Positions 38,360 to 46,999 are shown, counted from the first letter of the stretch. The stretch: 64,000 bases of DNA from Planctomycetota bacterium (GCA_020849665.1 JADLFX010000045.1:62001-126000); one strand, 5' to 3'. The notes: a model not told the origin generated them from the letters alone. Made by a program: numbers and translations.

Positions 38360-38567
38360 CCCGCGCCGGACCGCGCTCGGGCGGGTGCGGCCCGCGCGGT
38401 TCGCGCGCCGTCCCGGCCGGCACCGCGCCGCCAGCCTCCCCTGGCATCGGCGGCCTGTTGCATTCCTCAACATCGCCGCGAAAGCGTCCGATCTTCCCAC
38501 GGTCTGCGGGGTGCAGTGTCGGGTTCCCCGGCACTGCTGCGCGCAGCTCATCGGGGGAGGAACGGGG

Positions 38568-39518
38568 ATGCATGCCGTGGTGTGGACGGTCGCAACACTC
38601 TGCACGCTGGGCGTGGCGGCGCTGCTGCTGAGCGAGGGCGCGCCGGGCGAGGAGCTGCTGCCCGTGGACCTGCATGCACCGGCCGAGCCGCTCCTCTCCC
38701 AGGAAGTGACGCGCCTGCCCGTGCCCGATCCCTGGCCCGATGTGGTGCCCGCGGCCCCGGGCGGGGCGGTGCCCGGCCACCCGGCCGCCGCGCGCGCGGC
38801 GGCCGCCGCACTCGCACCGCACCTGCGCGTCGCCCTCTCGCCGCGCGCGGCGGCGATGCTGCCCGACACGTTGGCCACCGTGCTCGAGCCCGAGCTCCCC
38901 GAGCTGCGTCTCGCGGTGGAGATCGACTCCGACCGCGCCGCCATCGAGCGCGTGATCCTGGGCCGGGCGGACACCGCGCTGGTCGTGGCGGAGCTCACGC
39001 CCTTCGAGGTCCAGAACGGCCTCCGCGAACGCACCATCGCCGAGCGTGTGCTGGTGCTGGTCCCGCATCCGCGCCTCTCCGTGCGCACCCTCACCGCGCG
39101 CCAGGTGCGCGAGCTGCTGACCGGCAGCCTGGACACCTGGACTTCGCTGGGCGGCGGGGACGCCCGCGTGCGCATCCTGGTGTCGCGCGGCGCGCTGCCT
39201 CCCACGCAGCACTCGCTGCCGTTCCTGCTCGGCGATCGCCTGACCAACGCCGCCGTACTCCTGCCCGACGACCGCGCCTGCCTCGCGGACCTGCGCACGC
39301 CGGGCGACCTCGCGGTGGTCGCGCTCGACGCCCTGGAGGCGCACGCCGAGCTGCGTCCGCTGGCGATCGACGGCGTGATCCCGCACCTCGCGACCTACCA
39401 GCGTGGCGAGTACCCGTACGGGTTCACGCTGCGCCTCGTGCATGGCCCGCAGCCCGGATCCGACACGCGCGTGGTCGAACAGGCGCTGCTGCGCCGCGCG
39501 CCGGCATGGCGGCGGTGA
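38568..39518 (+). CDS. PstS-like periplasmic binding-fold protein
   Basis: 316 residues with GGGGGAGG 7 bases before the ATG. A signal peptide or anchor at 4-22 is followed by about 60 residues of Pro/Ala-rich linker. A phosphate-binding-protein-like domain covers about 95-310, with segments AAIERVILGRADTALVV, IAERVLVLVPHPRLSV, LTARQVRELLTGSLDTWTSLGGG and the closing YPYGFTLRLVHG. The N-terminal part of the ligand cleft is divergent, so phosphate may not be the ligand. There are no pst transporter genes nearby. Likely a periplasmic sensor or scaffold. Confidence 0.75.
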   Translation: MHAVVWTVATLCTLGVAALLLSEGAPGEELLPVDLHAPAEPLLSQEVTRLPVPDPWPDVVPAAPGGAVPGHPAAARAAAAALAPHLRVALSPRAAAMLPDTLATVLEPELPELRLAVEIDSDRAAIERVILGRADTALVVAELTPFEVQNGLRERTIAERVLVLVPHPRLSVRTLTARQVRELLTGSLDTWTSLGGGDARVRILVSRGALPPTQHSLPFLLGDRLTNAAVLLPDDRACLADLRTPGDLAVVALDALEAHAELRPLAIDGVIPHLATYQRGEYPYGFTLRLVHGPQPGSDTRVVEQALLRRAPAWRR

Positions 39519-39542
39519 GCCTCGCGCGCGGGACGCTTCGGC

Positions 39543-40334
39543 TCAGAACCGCAGCGAACCGCCCAGGAACCAGCCCTGCAGGACCAGGTCGCCCTGGAAG
39601 GCCTGACCGTCGACGGTGCCCTTGAGGTCGGCCTCGAGCCAGCGGTAGCCGGCAAACACCTCGAGATGTGCGGCGATCTCCATGCGCACGGTGCCGGCGA
39701 GATCGAGGTAGGTGCCATCCACGTCGCCGTACTCGCCCGAGATCCAGCCCACGTCCACGATCCCGCGCAGGTTGCCGAGCTTGACCTCGCCCTCGCCGAA
39801 GAGCAGCGGGATCGGCGCGTCGACGCTCACGTTCTCCGTGATCGAGGGTCCGGTGAGCGACGACACGTCGATGTCGCCGGTGAAGTAGTTCACGCCGATG
39901 CCTGGCGCGAGCCGCACGGGCCCGATGTTCAGCAGCTCGAAGAGCGCGGCGCCCTGCAGGTTCCAGAGCTCCACGTCGCTGCGCACCTGCGTGCCGGCGC
40001 TGATGTTCCCGAAGTTCGCGGTCAGGGTGCCGGTGCCCGACTGGTCGTATTGGAACGCCGAGGCCGTGAACGTGACGATCGCGGCGTTCACGTCGCCGCG
40101 CACGTAGGGCGACCCGGAGGCGTCGTCGAGGCCGAGCGCGCTCTCCACGTCCTGCCGGATCGTGCCCAGCGAGACGCCGCCCGAGGTCGGCGCGAGTGCG
40201 ATGTCGCCCGAGAGGCTCATCTGCGTGTAGCCGGCGGACGCCGTGCCGCCGAGGCCGCCGCAGGCCGGGACGGACAGGAGGAGGAGCGCGAAGATCGCGA
40301 TGCGAACGGGGCTTCCGGTCATGGCATTCCTCAT
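39543..40334 (-). CDS. Predicted outer-membrane beta-barrel lipoprotein
   Basis: 263 residues from the ATG at 40334 (a second ATG at 40322 is equally possible). A signal peptide with a lipobox-like SVPACGG is followed by short alternating strands rich in Gly and aromatics (VDVGWISGEYGDVDG, MEIAAHLEVFAGYRWLEADL), ending in GGSLRF with a terminal Phe, the classical outer-membrane barrel C-terminus. The Ser/Thr/Gly content and an even number of about 8 strands suggest a small OmpW/OmpA-type barrel. Function unknown. Convergent with the PstS-like gene with 24 bp between stops. Confidence 0.78.
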   Translation of the reverse strand: MRNAMTGSPVRIAIFALLLLSVPACGGLGGTASAGYTQMSLSGDIALAPTSGGVSLGTIRQDVESALGLDDASGSPYVRGDVNAAIVTFTASAFQYDQSGTGTLTANFGNISAGTQVRSDVELWNLQGAALFELLNIGPVRLAPGIGVNYFTGDIDVSSLTGPSITENVSVDAPIPLLFGEGEVKLGNLRGIVDVGWISGEYGDVDGTYLDLAGTVRMEIAAHLEVFAGYRWLEADLKGTVDGQAFQGDLVLQGWFLGGSLRF

Positions 40335-40390
40335 CGGCAGGAGCGGCCGCGCACCTGCAACGGCGGCGCATCGTGGCGCCCGCACGCCGC

Positions 40391-41767
40391 CTACTCCAGA
40401 CCGAACCCGAGCTGGCGCAGCTCGGGGACCAGATGGCGTCGGGTCTTGGCGTGGTCCCCGCCCCCGAAGAGGTGGGCGATGCGGTCGGTCCAGCCGCGTC
40501 CCTCGTGGACCGGCTTGCCCTGGAACCCGCCCTGCTCGGCGTTCACCCGGCGGGCCCAGGCACGCACCACGTCGTCCGCGCCCGCGAGGGCGGCGTCGAC
40601 CTGCGCGGGGTCGTAGTGCTCGAAGTGCAGCACCCCGCCCAGGGGCATCCGCCCGCGCGGCACGGGGTCGTCGGTCGGTCGGCCCATGGTCATTCCGTAG
40701 ACCACGAACACGCGGGGTGGCAGGCCGAGCAGCCGGGCCAGCTCGACCGGATGGTTGCGCGCGGCACCGATCATGCACGCGCCCAGGCCCTCGGCCTCGG
40801 CGGCGAGCTGGAGGTTCTGGCCCACCAGGGCGGCGTCGATGGTCGCCTGCAAGAAGAGCTCCATGGGCGATGCGTCGAGGCCGCGCCCGTGGCGCGCGCA
40901 CGCGCGCTCCAGCTTGTGCAGGTCGGCGCAGATCGCCAGGAACACCGGCGCCTGCCGGATGTGCTCCTGATCGGCACAGAGCCGCGCCACCTCGCGCCGG
41001 CGCTCCGGATCGCGCACCGCCACCATCGCATAGGCCTGGATCAGGCTGGAGGTGGAGGCGTGCCGCGCGCAATCGACCAGCCACGCGAGCTGTTCCTCGG
41101 GGATCGGATCCGGGCGGTACGCGCGGCGGCTGCGGTGCTCGCGCATCAGGAGCGGCGCCGGCAGCGGGCGCGCACGCAGCCAGGCCTGGGCCGCCGCCAG
41201 GTCCTCGACCGTGTCGAGGTCGCGCACCACCCAGGGGTTGGTCACGGGCACGGTCAGGTTCCGGTCCGGATCGCGGCGGATGACGTCGCGCAGCGAGGTG
41301 GTGGCGGGGTCGAGGATCTCGGCCAGGACCGGGGCCGAGAACGCGATCGGATGCCCGGGCCGGCGCTCGCAGAGCGGCAGGGCGATGGCCGGGCGTTCGC
41401 GCGGCAGGTGCGCGAGCAGGAGCGCCACGACCTCCGCTCCCGCCAGGGCGTGGTCGACCGGCAGCACCAGGAACGCCGCCGCGCCCGCGGGGCGCTCGGC
41501 CAGGCCGGCGCGCAGGCTGTCGATCATCTCGATGCCGGGCTCGATCTCGGTCACGCACACACGCCGGTCCGCGGGCAGGGGCAGCGGGGCCGCGCCGCGC
41601 GCGCGCACCACGATGACGTGCTCGACCCCGCCGGTCAGGAGGTCGAGGACCGCGCGCGCCACGAGCGGCCGGCCGCCCAGCTCGAGCAGGGCCTTGTCCC
41701 GACCCATGCGCCGGCCGGCGCCGGCGGCGAGGAGCACCGCACACGAGGAACCGCGATGGACCTGCAT
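40391..41767 (-). CDS. MobA/MocA-like nucleotidyltransferase fused to a nitroreductase
   Basis: 458 residues. Residues 1-195 form a GT-A-like nucleotidyltransferase: AVLLAAGAGRRMGRDKALL with the nucleotide loop and Lys, LVLPVDHALA in place of the usual DxP, and RPGHPIAFS, the molybdopterin-type signature. Residues 205-410 are an FMN nitroreductase (REHRSRRAYRPDPIPEEQL, then GLGACMIGAARNHP, VVYGMTMGRP) of NfsA/FrxA type. Eight bases separate it from pyrE upstream on the same strand. The fusion implies that cofactor nucleotide transfer and flavin reduction act together. The sugar or cofactor substrate is unknown. Confidence 0.87.
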   Translation of the reverse strand: MQVHRGSSCAVLLAAGAGRRMGRDKALLELGGRPLVARAVLDLLTGGVEHVIVVRARGAAPLPLPADRRVCVTEIEPGIEMIDSLRAGLAERPAGAAAFLVLPVDHALAGAEVVALLLAHLPRERPAIALPLCERRPGHPIAFSAPVLAEILDPATTSLRDVIRRDPDRNLTVPVTNPWVVRDLDTVEDLAAAQAWLRARPLPAPLLMREHRSRRAYRPDPIPEEQLAWLVDCARHASTSSLIQAYAMVAVRDPERRREVARLCADQEHIRQAPVFLAICADLHKLERACARHGRGLDASPMELFLQATIDAALVGQNLQLAAEAEGLGACMIGAARNHPVELARLLGLPPRVFVVYGMTMGRPTDDPVPRGRMPLGGVLHFEHYDPAQVDAALAGADDVVRAWARRVNAEQGGFQGKPVHEGRGWTDRIAHLFGGGDHAKTRRHLVPELRQLGFGLE

Positions 41768-41775
41768 GGCCGGCC

Positions 41776-42342
41776 TCAGCGTCCGCGGATCTCGCGCAGG
41801 CTCAGCAGGCTCTGCACCCGGAACTCGCGCTTGAACGGCTCGGCGTCGGGATCCTCGCGGTCGCAGACGGTGAGCACCACCACCGGCTCGGCGCCGGCCT
41901 CGCGCACCGCGTCGATCGCCTTCCGCGCCGAACCGCCCGTGGTCATGGTGTCCTCGACGATCGCCACCTTCTCGCCCGGATCGATCTCGCCCTCGATGCG
42001 CGAGCCGGTGCCGTGCCCCTTGGCCTCCTTGCGCACCAGGAACGCCTTGAGCGGCCGCCCCGTGGTGTGGCTGAGCGCGCAGATCGCCGACGCGATCGGG
42101 TCGGCGCCCAGCGTGAGCCCGCCCACCGCCGTCACGTCCGGGAAGCGCTCCAGCTCCACGAGCATCAGCCGGGCCAGCAGGTAGAGCCCTTCGGGATGCA
42201 GGCTCACCCGCTTGCCGTTGATGTAGAAGTCCGAGCGCTTGCCGGATGCCAGCACGACGTCCACCCCCTCGCGGTAGGCACGGGTGCGGACCAGTTCCAG
42301 GAGCCGGGCCCTGGCGGCCTGGCGGTCGAAGGATGGCGACAT
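41776..42342 (-). CDS. pyrE: Orotate phosphoribosyltransferase
   Basis: 188 residues. Converts orotate and PRPP to OMP in pyrimidine synthesis. Family landmarks: KRSDFYINGK, GLTLGADPIA, the flexible loop Lys region FLVRKEAKGHGTG, and the PRPP-binding IVEDTMTTGGSA. In many enzymes the last reads VVEDVVTTGGS, so Met is a minor change. The start lies 8 bases after CATAAT on the minus strand, in a 24-bp gap shared with the divergent methyltransferase. The MobA/nitroreductase gene follows after 8 bp. Confidence 0.95.
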   Translation of the reverse strand: MSPSFDRQAARARLLELVRTRAYREGVDVVLASGKRSDFYINGKRVSLHPEGLYLLARLMLVELERFPDVTAVGGLTLGADPIASAICALSHTTGRPLKAFLVRKEAKGHGTGSRIEGEIDPGEKVAIVEDTMTTGGSARKAIDAVREAGAEPVVVLTVCDREDPDAEPFKREFRVQSLLSLREIRGR

Positions 42343-42366
42343 GGGCGGGCATTATGCTGGCTCGCC
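42343..42366. promoter_or_regulatory. 24-bp bidirectional promoter with overlapping -10 elements
   Basis: TATGCT (42353-42358, plus) is followed after 8 bases by the methyltransferase ATG. CATAAT (42351-42356, minus) is followed after 8 bases by the pyrE ATG. The hexamers overlap by four bases, so both genes appear leaderless and to compete for one site. Confidence 0.6.
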
Positions 42367-43038
42367 ATGTCCAGCGACTCCACGGTCGTGACCGCCCGGC
42401 ACTTCGAGTACGTGCGGATGCACACGCGCCCCGAGGACGGGTTCCTCCTGGAGCTGAAGGCCGCGGCCCGTGCCGCCGGCATCCCGCCGATCTGGATCGC
42501 GCCGGAGCAGGCCAACCTGCTGCAGATCCTGCTGCGCGCCAGCGGCGCGCGGCGGGTGGTCGAGGTGGGCACCCTGGCCGGGTACTCGGCGATCGTGATG
42601 GCGCGCGCCCTGCCGCCCGAGGGGCGCGTGGACACGTTCGAGCTGGACCCGGGGCACGCGGCGTTCGCCGCCGAGTGGGCCTCGCGCTCCGACGTGCGCG
42701 CCCGGGTGCTGGTGCACCAGGGGGATGCGCACAAGCTCCTGCCGCGGCTGCCCGCGGCCTCCGCCGACGCGGCCTTCCTGGATGCCGACAAGGGCGGCTA
42801 CCCCGCGTACCTGCGCGAATGCCTGCGCATCGTGCGCCTGGGCGGCCTGATCCTGGTCGACAACGCGTTCGCGTTCGGCGAGCTCTTCGCCGATCAGCCC
42901 AGGGACCGCGAGACCCCGGCGGTGCGGCGGTTCAACGAGATCATGGCCGCGACCCGGGAGGTCCAGAGCGTGATCGTGCCGCTCGGCGACGGCATGTGGG
43001 TCGGCGTCAAGATTGCCGAGCCCGCGCCGGCCGCGTAG
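42367..43038 (+). CDS. O-methyltransferase (COMT-like, class I SAM-dependent)
   Basis: 223 residues. SAM-binding motif I is VVEVGTLAGYSAIVMARAL, motif II FELDPGHAAFA, and the metal and catalytic segment AFLDADKGGYPAYL has the Asp-Ala-Asp-Lys typical of cation-dependent catechol/caffeoyl-CoA methyltransferases. It then continues GGLILVDNAFAFG. Substrate unknown. The start was chosen at 42367 because it follows a TATGCT hexamer by 8 bases, and earlier in-frame starts would run into pyrE. The next gene begins 20 bp downstream. Confidence 0.92.
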   Translation: MSSDSTVVTARHFEYVRMHTRPEDGFLLELKAAARAAGIPPIWIAPEQANLLQILLRASGARRVVEVGTLAGYSAIVMARALPPEGRVDTFELDPGHAAFAAEWASRSDVRARVLVHQGDAHKLLPRLPAASADAAFLDADKGGYPAYLRECLRIVRLGGLILVDNAFAFGELFADQPRDRETPAVRRFNEIMAATREVQSVIVPLGDGMWVGVKIAEPAPAA

Positions 43039-43058
43039 TGTCGCGGCGCGGAGTCCGG

Positions 43059-43979
43059 ATGAGCCAATCCCCCGTGCAGCGCGCTGCGGCGCCGGCCGCC
43101 GGCGACCTCGTGATCGCGCAGGACTTCCCGGCCGCCGAAGCCCTGGTCCGCTCCGGGGTGGACAGCGCGCGCGTCGTGGTGCTGCACGGCCAGGCGGAGG
43201 CCGCGGCCCGGCAGGCCGCCGCCGCCGGCATCGCCGCGGGGCGCGGCCCCCTGCCCACCCGCCCGCACGACCTGGGCGTGCGCTGCCTCGTGGTCGTGCC
43301 GACCTACAACGAGAAGGACAACCTCGCGGCGATCGTGCGCGACGTGCTCGCCTACCTGCGCACCGACGTCCTGGTGGTCGACGACGGGTCGCCGGACGGC
43401 ACCGGCGCGCTGGCCGACCGCCTCGCCGCCGCCGATCCGCGCGTGCGCGTGCTGCACCGCAAGGGCAAGCTCGGCCTCGGCACCGCCTACCTCGAGGGCT
43501 TCGCGGTGGCGGCTCGCGACGGCTACCAGCGGGTGTTCGAGATGGACGCGGACTTCAGCCATCCGCCCTGGGACCTGCCCCGCCTCGCCGCCGCCGCGCT
43601 GGACGCCGAGCTGGTGATCGGCAGCCGCTACGTCCCGGGCGGCAGCACCGTGGGCTGGGACCTGAAACGCCGGCTCCTCTCGCGCGGCGCCAACTTCTAC
43701 GCGCGGACGCTGCTGGGCACCGGCATCCGGGACATGACCGGCGGGTTCCGCTGCTTCGACGTGGCCCTGCTGCGGCGCATGGATCTCGCGCAGGTGGCCG
43801 CGCAGGGCTACGCGTTCCAGATCGAGATGGCGTACCGCGTGGTGCGGGCCGGCGGCCGGGTGCGCGAGGTGCCGATCCACTTCACCGACCGGCGCATCGG
43901 CCAGAGCAAGATGAGCCCGAAGATCGCGCGCGAGGCGCTCTTCCTGGTGCCGAGGCTGCGCTGGCGCGTGCGCGGCTGA
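43059..43979 (+). CDS. Polyprenol-phosphate mannosyltransferase (DPM1-like GT2)
   Basis: 306 residues. A GT2 core at about 75-295: CLVVVPTYNEKDNLAAIV, VVDDGSPDGTGALAD, RKGKLGLGTAYLEGF, EMDADFSHPP with the Asp-x-Asp metal site, and the C-terminal IHFTDRRIGQSKMSPKIAREA, which is diagnostic for polyprenol monophosphomannose synthases. No TM tail, so it is the soluble DPM1 type. The first 70 residues (GDLVIAQDFPAAEALVRSG and an Ala/Gln-rich helix) are not part of the family and have no obvious function. It supplies lipid-linked mannose, probably for envelope glycans. Confidence 0.9.
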   Translation: MSQSPVQRAAAPAAGDLVIAQDFPAAEALVRSGVDSARVVVLHGQAEAAARQAAAAGIAAGRGPLPTRPHDLGVRCLVVVPTYNEKDNLAAIVRDVLAYLRTDVLVVDDGSPDGTGALADRLAAADPRVRVLHRKGKLGLGTAYLEGFAVAARDGYQRVFEMDADFSHPPWDLPRLAAAALDAELVIGSRYVPGGSTVGWDLKRRLLSRGANFYARTLLGTGIRDMTGGFRCFDVALLRRMDLAQVAAQGYAFQIEMAYRVVRAGGRVREVPIHFTDRRIGQSKMSPKIAREALFLVPRLRWRVRG

Positions 43980-44009
43980 AGTGGCGCGGCCGGGGGCGGC
44001 CGCCCCGAC

Positions 44010-45470
44010 TCACTCGGTCTTGGCTGCGGCCAGGCGCTCCTGCTCGATGTCGCGCAGCATCTCCTCGGTCACGTCGCCGGTCGGGTAGCTGCCCTCGAAG
44101 CAGGCCTTGCAGAACACGAGGTCGCGGCGCTCGGAGCCGCGCACCGCCTCGACCATGTCGTCGATGTCCTGGAAGAGCAGATGGTCGGCGCCGATCTCCT
44201 TCCCCACCTCCTCCACGGTGCGGCCGCGCGCGATGAACTCGCGCTGGGTCGACATGTCGATGCCGTACGGACACGGGTAGAGCAGGGGCGGCGAGTACGA
44301 GGCCAGGTACACCTTCTTGGCGCCCATCTGGCGGGCGATCTTCACGATCTGCCGGCTGGTGTGCCCGCGCACGATCGAGTCGTCGAGGATCAGCACGCGC
44401 TTGCCCTCGAACTCGATGCGGATCGGGTTGAGCTTCTGGCGCACCGAGTCCCTGCGCTTCTTGTCGCTGGGCATGATGAAGGTGCGCCCCACGTAGCGGT
44501 TCTTGACGAACCCCTCGCGGTAGGGGACCCCCATCGTCTCGGCCATCGCCTGGGCGGCGGTGCGGGCCGACTCCGGCACGGGGATCACCACGTCCACGTC
44601 CAGGCCGGTGGCCTGCCAGGAGCGGCCCATCCGCTCGCCCAGGCGCAGGCGTGCCTGGTAGACCGAGACGCCGTCCAGGGTCGAGTCGGGCCGGGCGAAG
44701 TACACGTACTCGAAGATGCAGGGACGGTGCGGCTCGCCGCCGACCTGCACGGTGTGCAGCTTGCGGTCCTTGCCGATCCACAGCATTTCGCCGGCGCGCA
44801 GGTCGCGCAGGATCTCGTAGCCGGCCACGTCGAGCACCACGGACTCGCTGGCCACCGCGAACCAGGTGCCCTCCGGGGTCTGCTTCTGGCCGACGATGAT
44901 CGGCTTGATCCCGAACGGGTCGCGGAACGCGAACATGCCCTGCCCGGACACGATGCCCACCACCGAGTACGAGCCCTTCACCATCCGGAACACCTCGGCC
45001 ACCGCCTCGCGCACGTCCTCGGGCCCGATGCCCTGGCGCGGCCGCTTCATCAGCTCGGCGGCGAACACGTAGAGCACCGCCTCGAGGTCGCAGTTGCTGT
45101 TCAGGTAGATCCCGCGCTGCGGGAAGTAGCGGCGCTTCAGCTCCAGGAAGTTGGTGACGTTGCCGTTGTGCGCCATGGCCACGCCCACCGGGAAGTCCAG
45201 CCAGAACGGCTGCACGTCGGTGTCGCTGCCCACGCCCACGGTCGGATACCGGACGTGGCCCACGGCGAGGGGGCCGCGCAGGCGATGCAGGTGCTTCTCC
45301 TCGAACACCTCACGCACGAGGCCGAGGCCCTTCTTGGCCTCGAACTTCTCGCCGAAGGTCACCACGCCGGCGGCGTCCTGCCCGCGGTGCTGGATCGCGA
45401 GCAGACCGTTCAGTACGTCCTGCACGACATCGGTGCCGTCGGGCCCGAAGATCGAGATGAAGCCACACAT
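44010..45470 (-). CDS. purF: Amidophosphoribosyltransferase (purine synthesis step 1)
   Basis: 486 residues from the ATG at 45470, chosen because Met removal exposes the N-terminal nucleophile Cys (MCGFISIFG). The N-terminal glutaminase domain has HRGQDAAG, HVRYPT and AHNGNVTN. The phosphoribosyltransferase domain has VIPVPESARTAA, the flexible loop KNRYVGRTFI and the PRPP site ILDDSIVRGHTS. Cys clusters around the glutaminase (CDLEA, PCIFEY, and a terminal FCKACFEGSYP) suit either a Fe-S-type or a plain enzyme. TATGCT lies 10 bases before the start. Convergent with the mannosyltransferase gene. Confidence 0.97.
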   Translation of the reverse strand: MCGFISIFGPDGTDVVQDVLNGLLAIQHRGQDAAGVVTFGEKFEAKKGLGLVREVFEEKHLHRLRGPLAVGHVRYPTVGVGSDTDVQPFWLDFPVGVAMAHNGNVTNFLELKRRYFPQRGIYLNSNCDLEAVLYVFAAELMKRPRQGIGPEDVREAVAEVFRMVKGSYSVVGIVSGQGMFAFRDPFGIKPIIVGQKQTPEGTWFAVASESVVLDVAGYEILRDLRAGEMLWIGKDRKLHTVQVGGEPHRPCIFEYVYFARPDSTLDGVSVYQARLRLGERMGRSWQATGLDVDVVIPVPESARTAAQAMAETMGVPYREGFVKNRYVGRTFIMPSDKKRRDSVRQKLNPIRIEFEGKRVLILDDSIVRGHTSRQIVKIARQMGAKKVYLASYSPPLLYPCPYGIDMSTQREFIARGRTVEEVGKEIGADHLLFQDIDDMVEAVRGSERRDLVFCKACFEGSYPTGDVTEEMLRDIEQERLAAAKTE

Positions 45471-45480
45471 CGTGGCGGCC

Positions 45481-45486
45481 AGCATA
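45481..45486 (-). promoter_or_regulatory. -10 element of purF
   Basis: GGCTATGCT on the minus strand. Hexamer TATGCT, 10 bases before the ATG. Confidence 0.55.
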
Positions 45487-45646
45487 GCCGCTGGCCGGGC
45501 AGCGCGAAGGCCGCAGCCGATCTGCCCCTGGCCGGGCGCGGGGGCGTGCATACGATCGCCGCCGGCCACGGGTTCGGGGCGCCCGCAGAAGTTCCGCGCC
45601 CGGTCCCGAGTTGCCACTCCATCTCCTTCCGACCCAGGATCCAGCC

Positions 45647-46543
45647 GTGACCAACCTCGTGAACGTGAACGGCGTCGTCACCCCCGAAGCCCAGGCCGTG
45701 GTCCCGGTCCTGGACCGCGGCTTCCTGTTCGGCGACTCCATCTACGAGGTGATGCGCACCCGCGATGGCGTGCCCTTCGCCTTCCCGGATCACTTCGAGC
45801 GCCTGCGCTCCTCCGCCGATGGCCTGCGGCTGCGCTTCGACCTCGACGACCGCGCGCTGGCGCGCCGTATCCAGGAGACCCTGGCCGCGGCCCGCAACGC
45901 CGAGAACTACGTGCGGATCATCGTGACCCGCGGCACCGGCACGGCCCCGAACATCGACGTGGCGTACGCGCCCGGTCCGTGCACCGTGATCATCCTGGTG
46001 CGCGACCTGCCGCGGTTCAGCATGCTCGAGGCCCACCTGCAGATCGTCGGCAGGCTGCGCAACGACCGCCGCGCCCTCGACCCGGCCTACAAGACCGGCA
46101 ACTACCTGAACAACGTCCTCGGCCTGATCGAGGCCAAGGCCTCCGGGGGCACGGATGCCCTCTTCCTCAACACCGAGGGCCACGTCACCGAGTGCAGCAC
46201 CTCGAATCTGTGGGTGCTCCGGGACGGCGTCCTGCGCACGCCGCCGCTGGACGCCGGCATCCTGGCGGGGATCACCCGCAAGCTGCTCCTCGAGATGTGC
46301 CGCGGCGAAGGCACGGCCGCCGTGGAGGAGAATCTCACCCCGCACGACGTGACGAGCGCCGAGGAGGTGTTCGTCAGCGCCAGCCTGCGCGACCTCGTGC
46401 CGGTGACGCGCGTCGACGGCGCACCGATCGGGGACGGCAGGCCGGGGCCGGTCACGACCCGATTGGCGGAGCGCTTCGAGCGCTTCTCGGCGCAGCGCCA
46501 CGCGGACGTCTATGTCCCGCAGTGGCGCGCACTCTGCCTCTGA
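45647..46543 (+). CDS. Class IV aminotransferase (branched-chain/D-amino acid/ADC lyase family)
   Basis: 298 residues from a GTG at 45647. Fold-type IV PLP enzyme: LDRGFLFGDSIYEVMRT at the N-terminus, PLP Lys in AYKTGNYLNNVLG, and the phosphate-binding EGHVTECSTSNLWVL. The conserved Arg and Glu positions agree with a branched-chain or D-amino-acid aminotransferase. Exact substrate cannot be assigned. It is divergent from purF across 176 bp. No typical ribosome site is seen, although the region upstream contains CTCCTTCC rather than a purine run. Stand-alone gene, convergent with the AT-hook gene. Confidence 0.9.
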   Translation: MTNLVNVNGVVTPEAQAVVPVLDRGFLFGDSIYEVMRTRDGVPFAFPDHFERLRSSADGLRLRFDLDDRALARRIQETLAAARNAENYVRIIVTRGTGTAPNIDVAYAPGPCTVIILVRDLPRFSMLEAHLQIVGRLRNDRRALDPAYKTGNYLNNVLGLIEAKASGGTDALFLNTEGHVTECSTSNLWVLRDGVLRTPPLDAGILAGITRKLLLEMCRGEGTAAVEENLTPHDVTSAEEVFVSASLRDLVPVTRVDGAPIGDGRPGPVTTRLAERFERFSAQRHADVYVPQWRALCL

Positions 46544-46600
46544 GCGAGGCGCCGCCCGGATCGGGTCGGCAGGGGCAGGCCTCGCGGCCCGCCCGTTCCC

Positions 46601-46999
46601 TCACATGACTTCCTGAAGGATCGTGGAGATCTTCTCGAGGGCGCGGCGGTAGCGCTCGCGGCTGCTCTCGTTCTCCTTCATGGCGGAGATGATCCCCTCC
46701 AGAGAACCCACGGCGCCACTGGCGACCTTGCGGGGACGGCCGGGACCGCGCTTCGCGACCTTGGGCGCCGCCTTGGGCCTGGCAGCGCTGGCGGCGGCGG
46801 CCTGCTTCGCCTTGCCCTGCCCGCGCGGCGCCGACTTGACGATCCCCAGAAGCGCCTGGGCGCGCCCGTAGACGATGGGATAGATCTTGATGCCCTTCTT
46901 CTTGGCGGCCTCGGAGATCTCCGCGTAGCTGGCCTTGCGGTTCTTCTCGAGCATTCCCCGCACGAGTTCCATAGCGGGAGAGGTTTTGCTTTCTGCCAT
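46601..46999 (-). CDS. Small basic AT-hook DNA-binding protein
   Basis: 132 residues from the ATG at 46999 (a longer in-frame ATG at 47050 would add 17 polar residues). The N-terminal 55 residues are helical (MELVRGMLEKNRKASYAEISEA, KKKGIKIYPIVYGRAQALLG) and look like a small HTH or swapped-helix domain. A Lys/Ala/Pro-rich linker contains KRGPGRPRK, an AT-hook core, which inserts in the minor groove of AT-rich DNA. The C-terminus is a charged helix (ESSRERYRRALEKISTIL) likely to form a coiled coil. A nucleoid-associated or regulatory protein is the best guess. In this GC-rich genome AT tracts would mark rare sites. Confidence 0.78.
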   Translation of the reverse strand: MAESKTSPAMELVRGMLEKNRKASYAEISEAAKKKGIKIYPIVYGRAQALLGIVKSAPRGQGKAKQAAAASAARPKAAPKVAKRGPGRPRKVASGAVGSLEGIISAMKENESSRERYRRALEKISTILQEVM

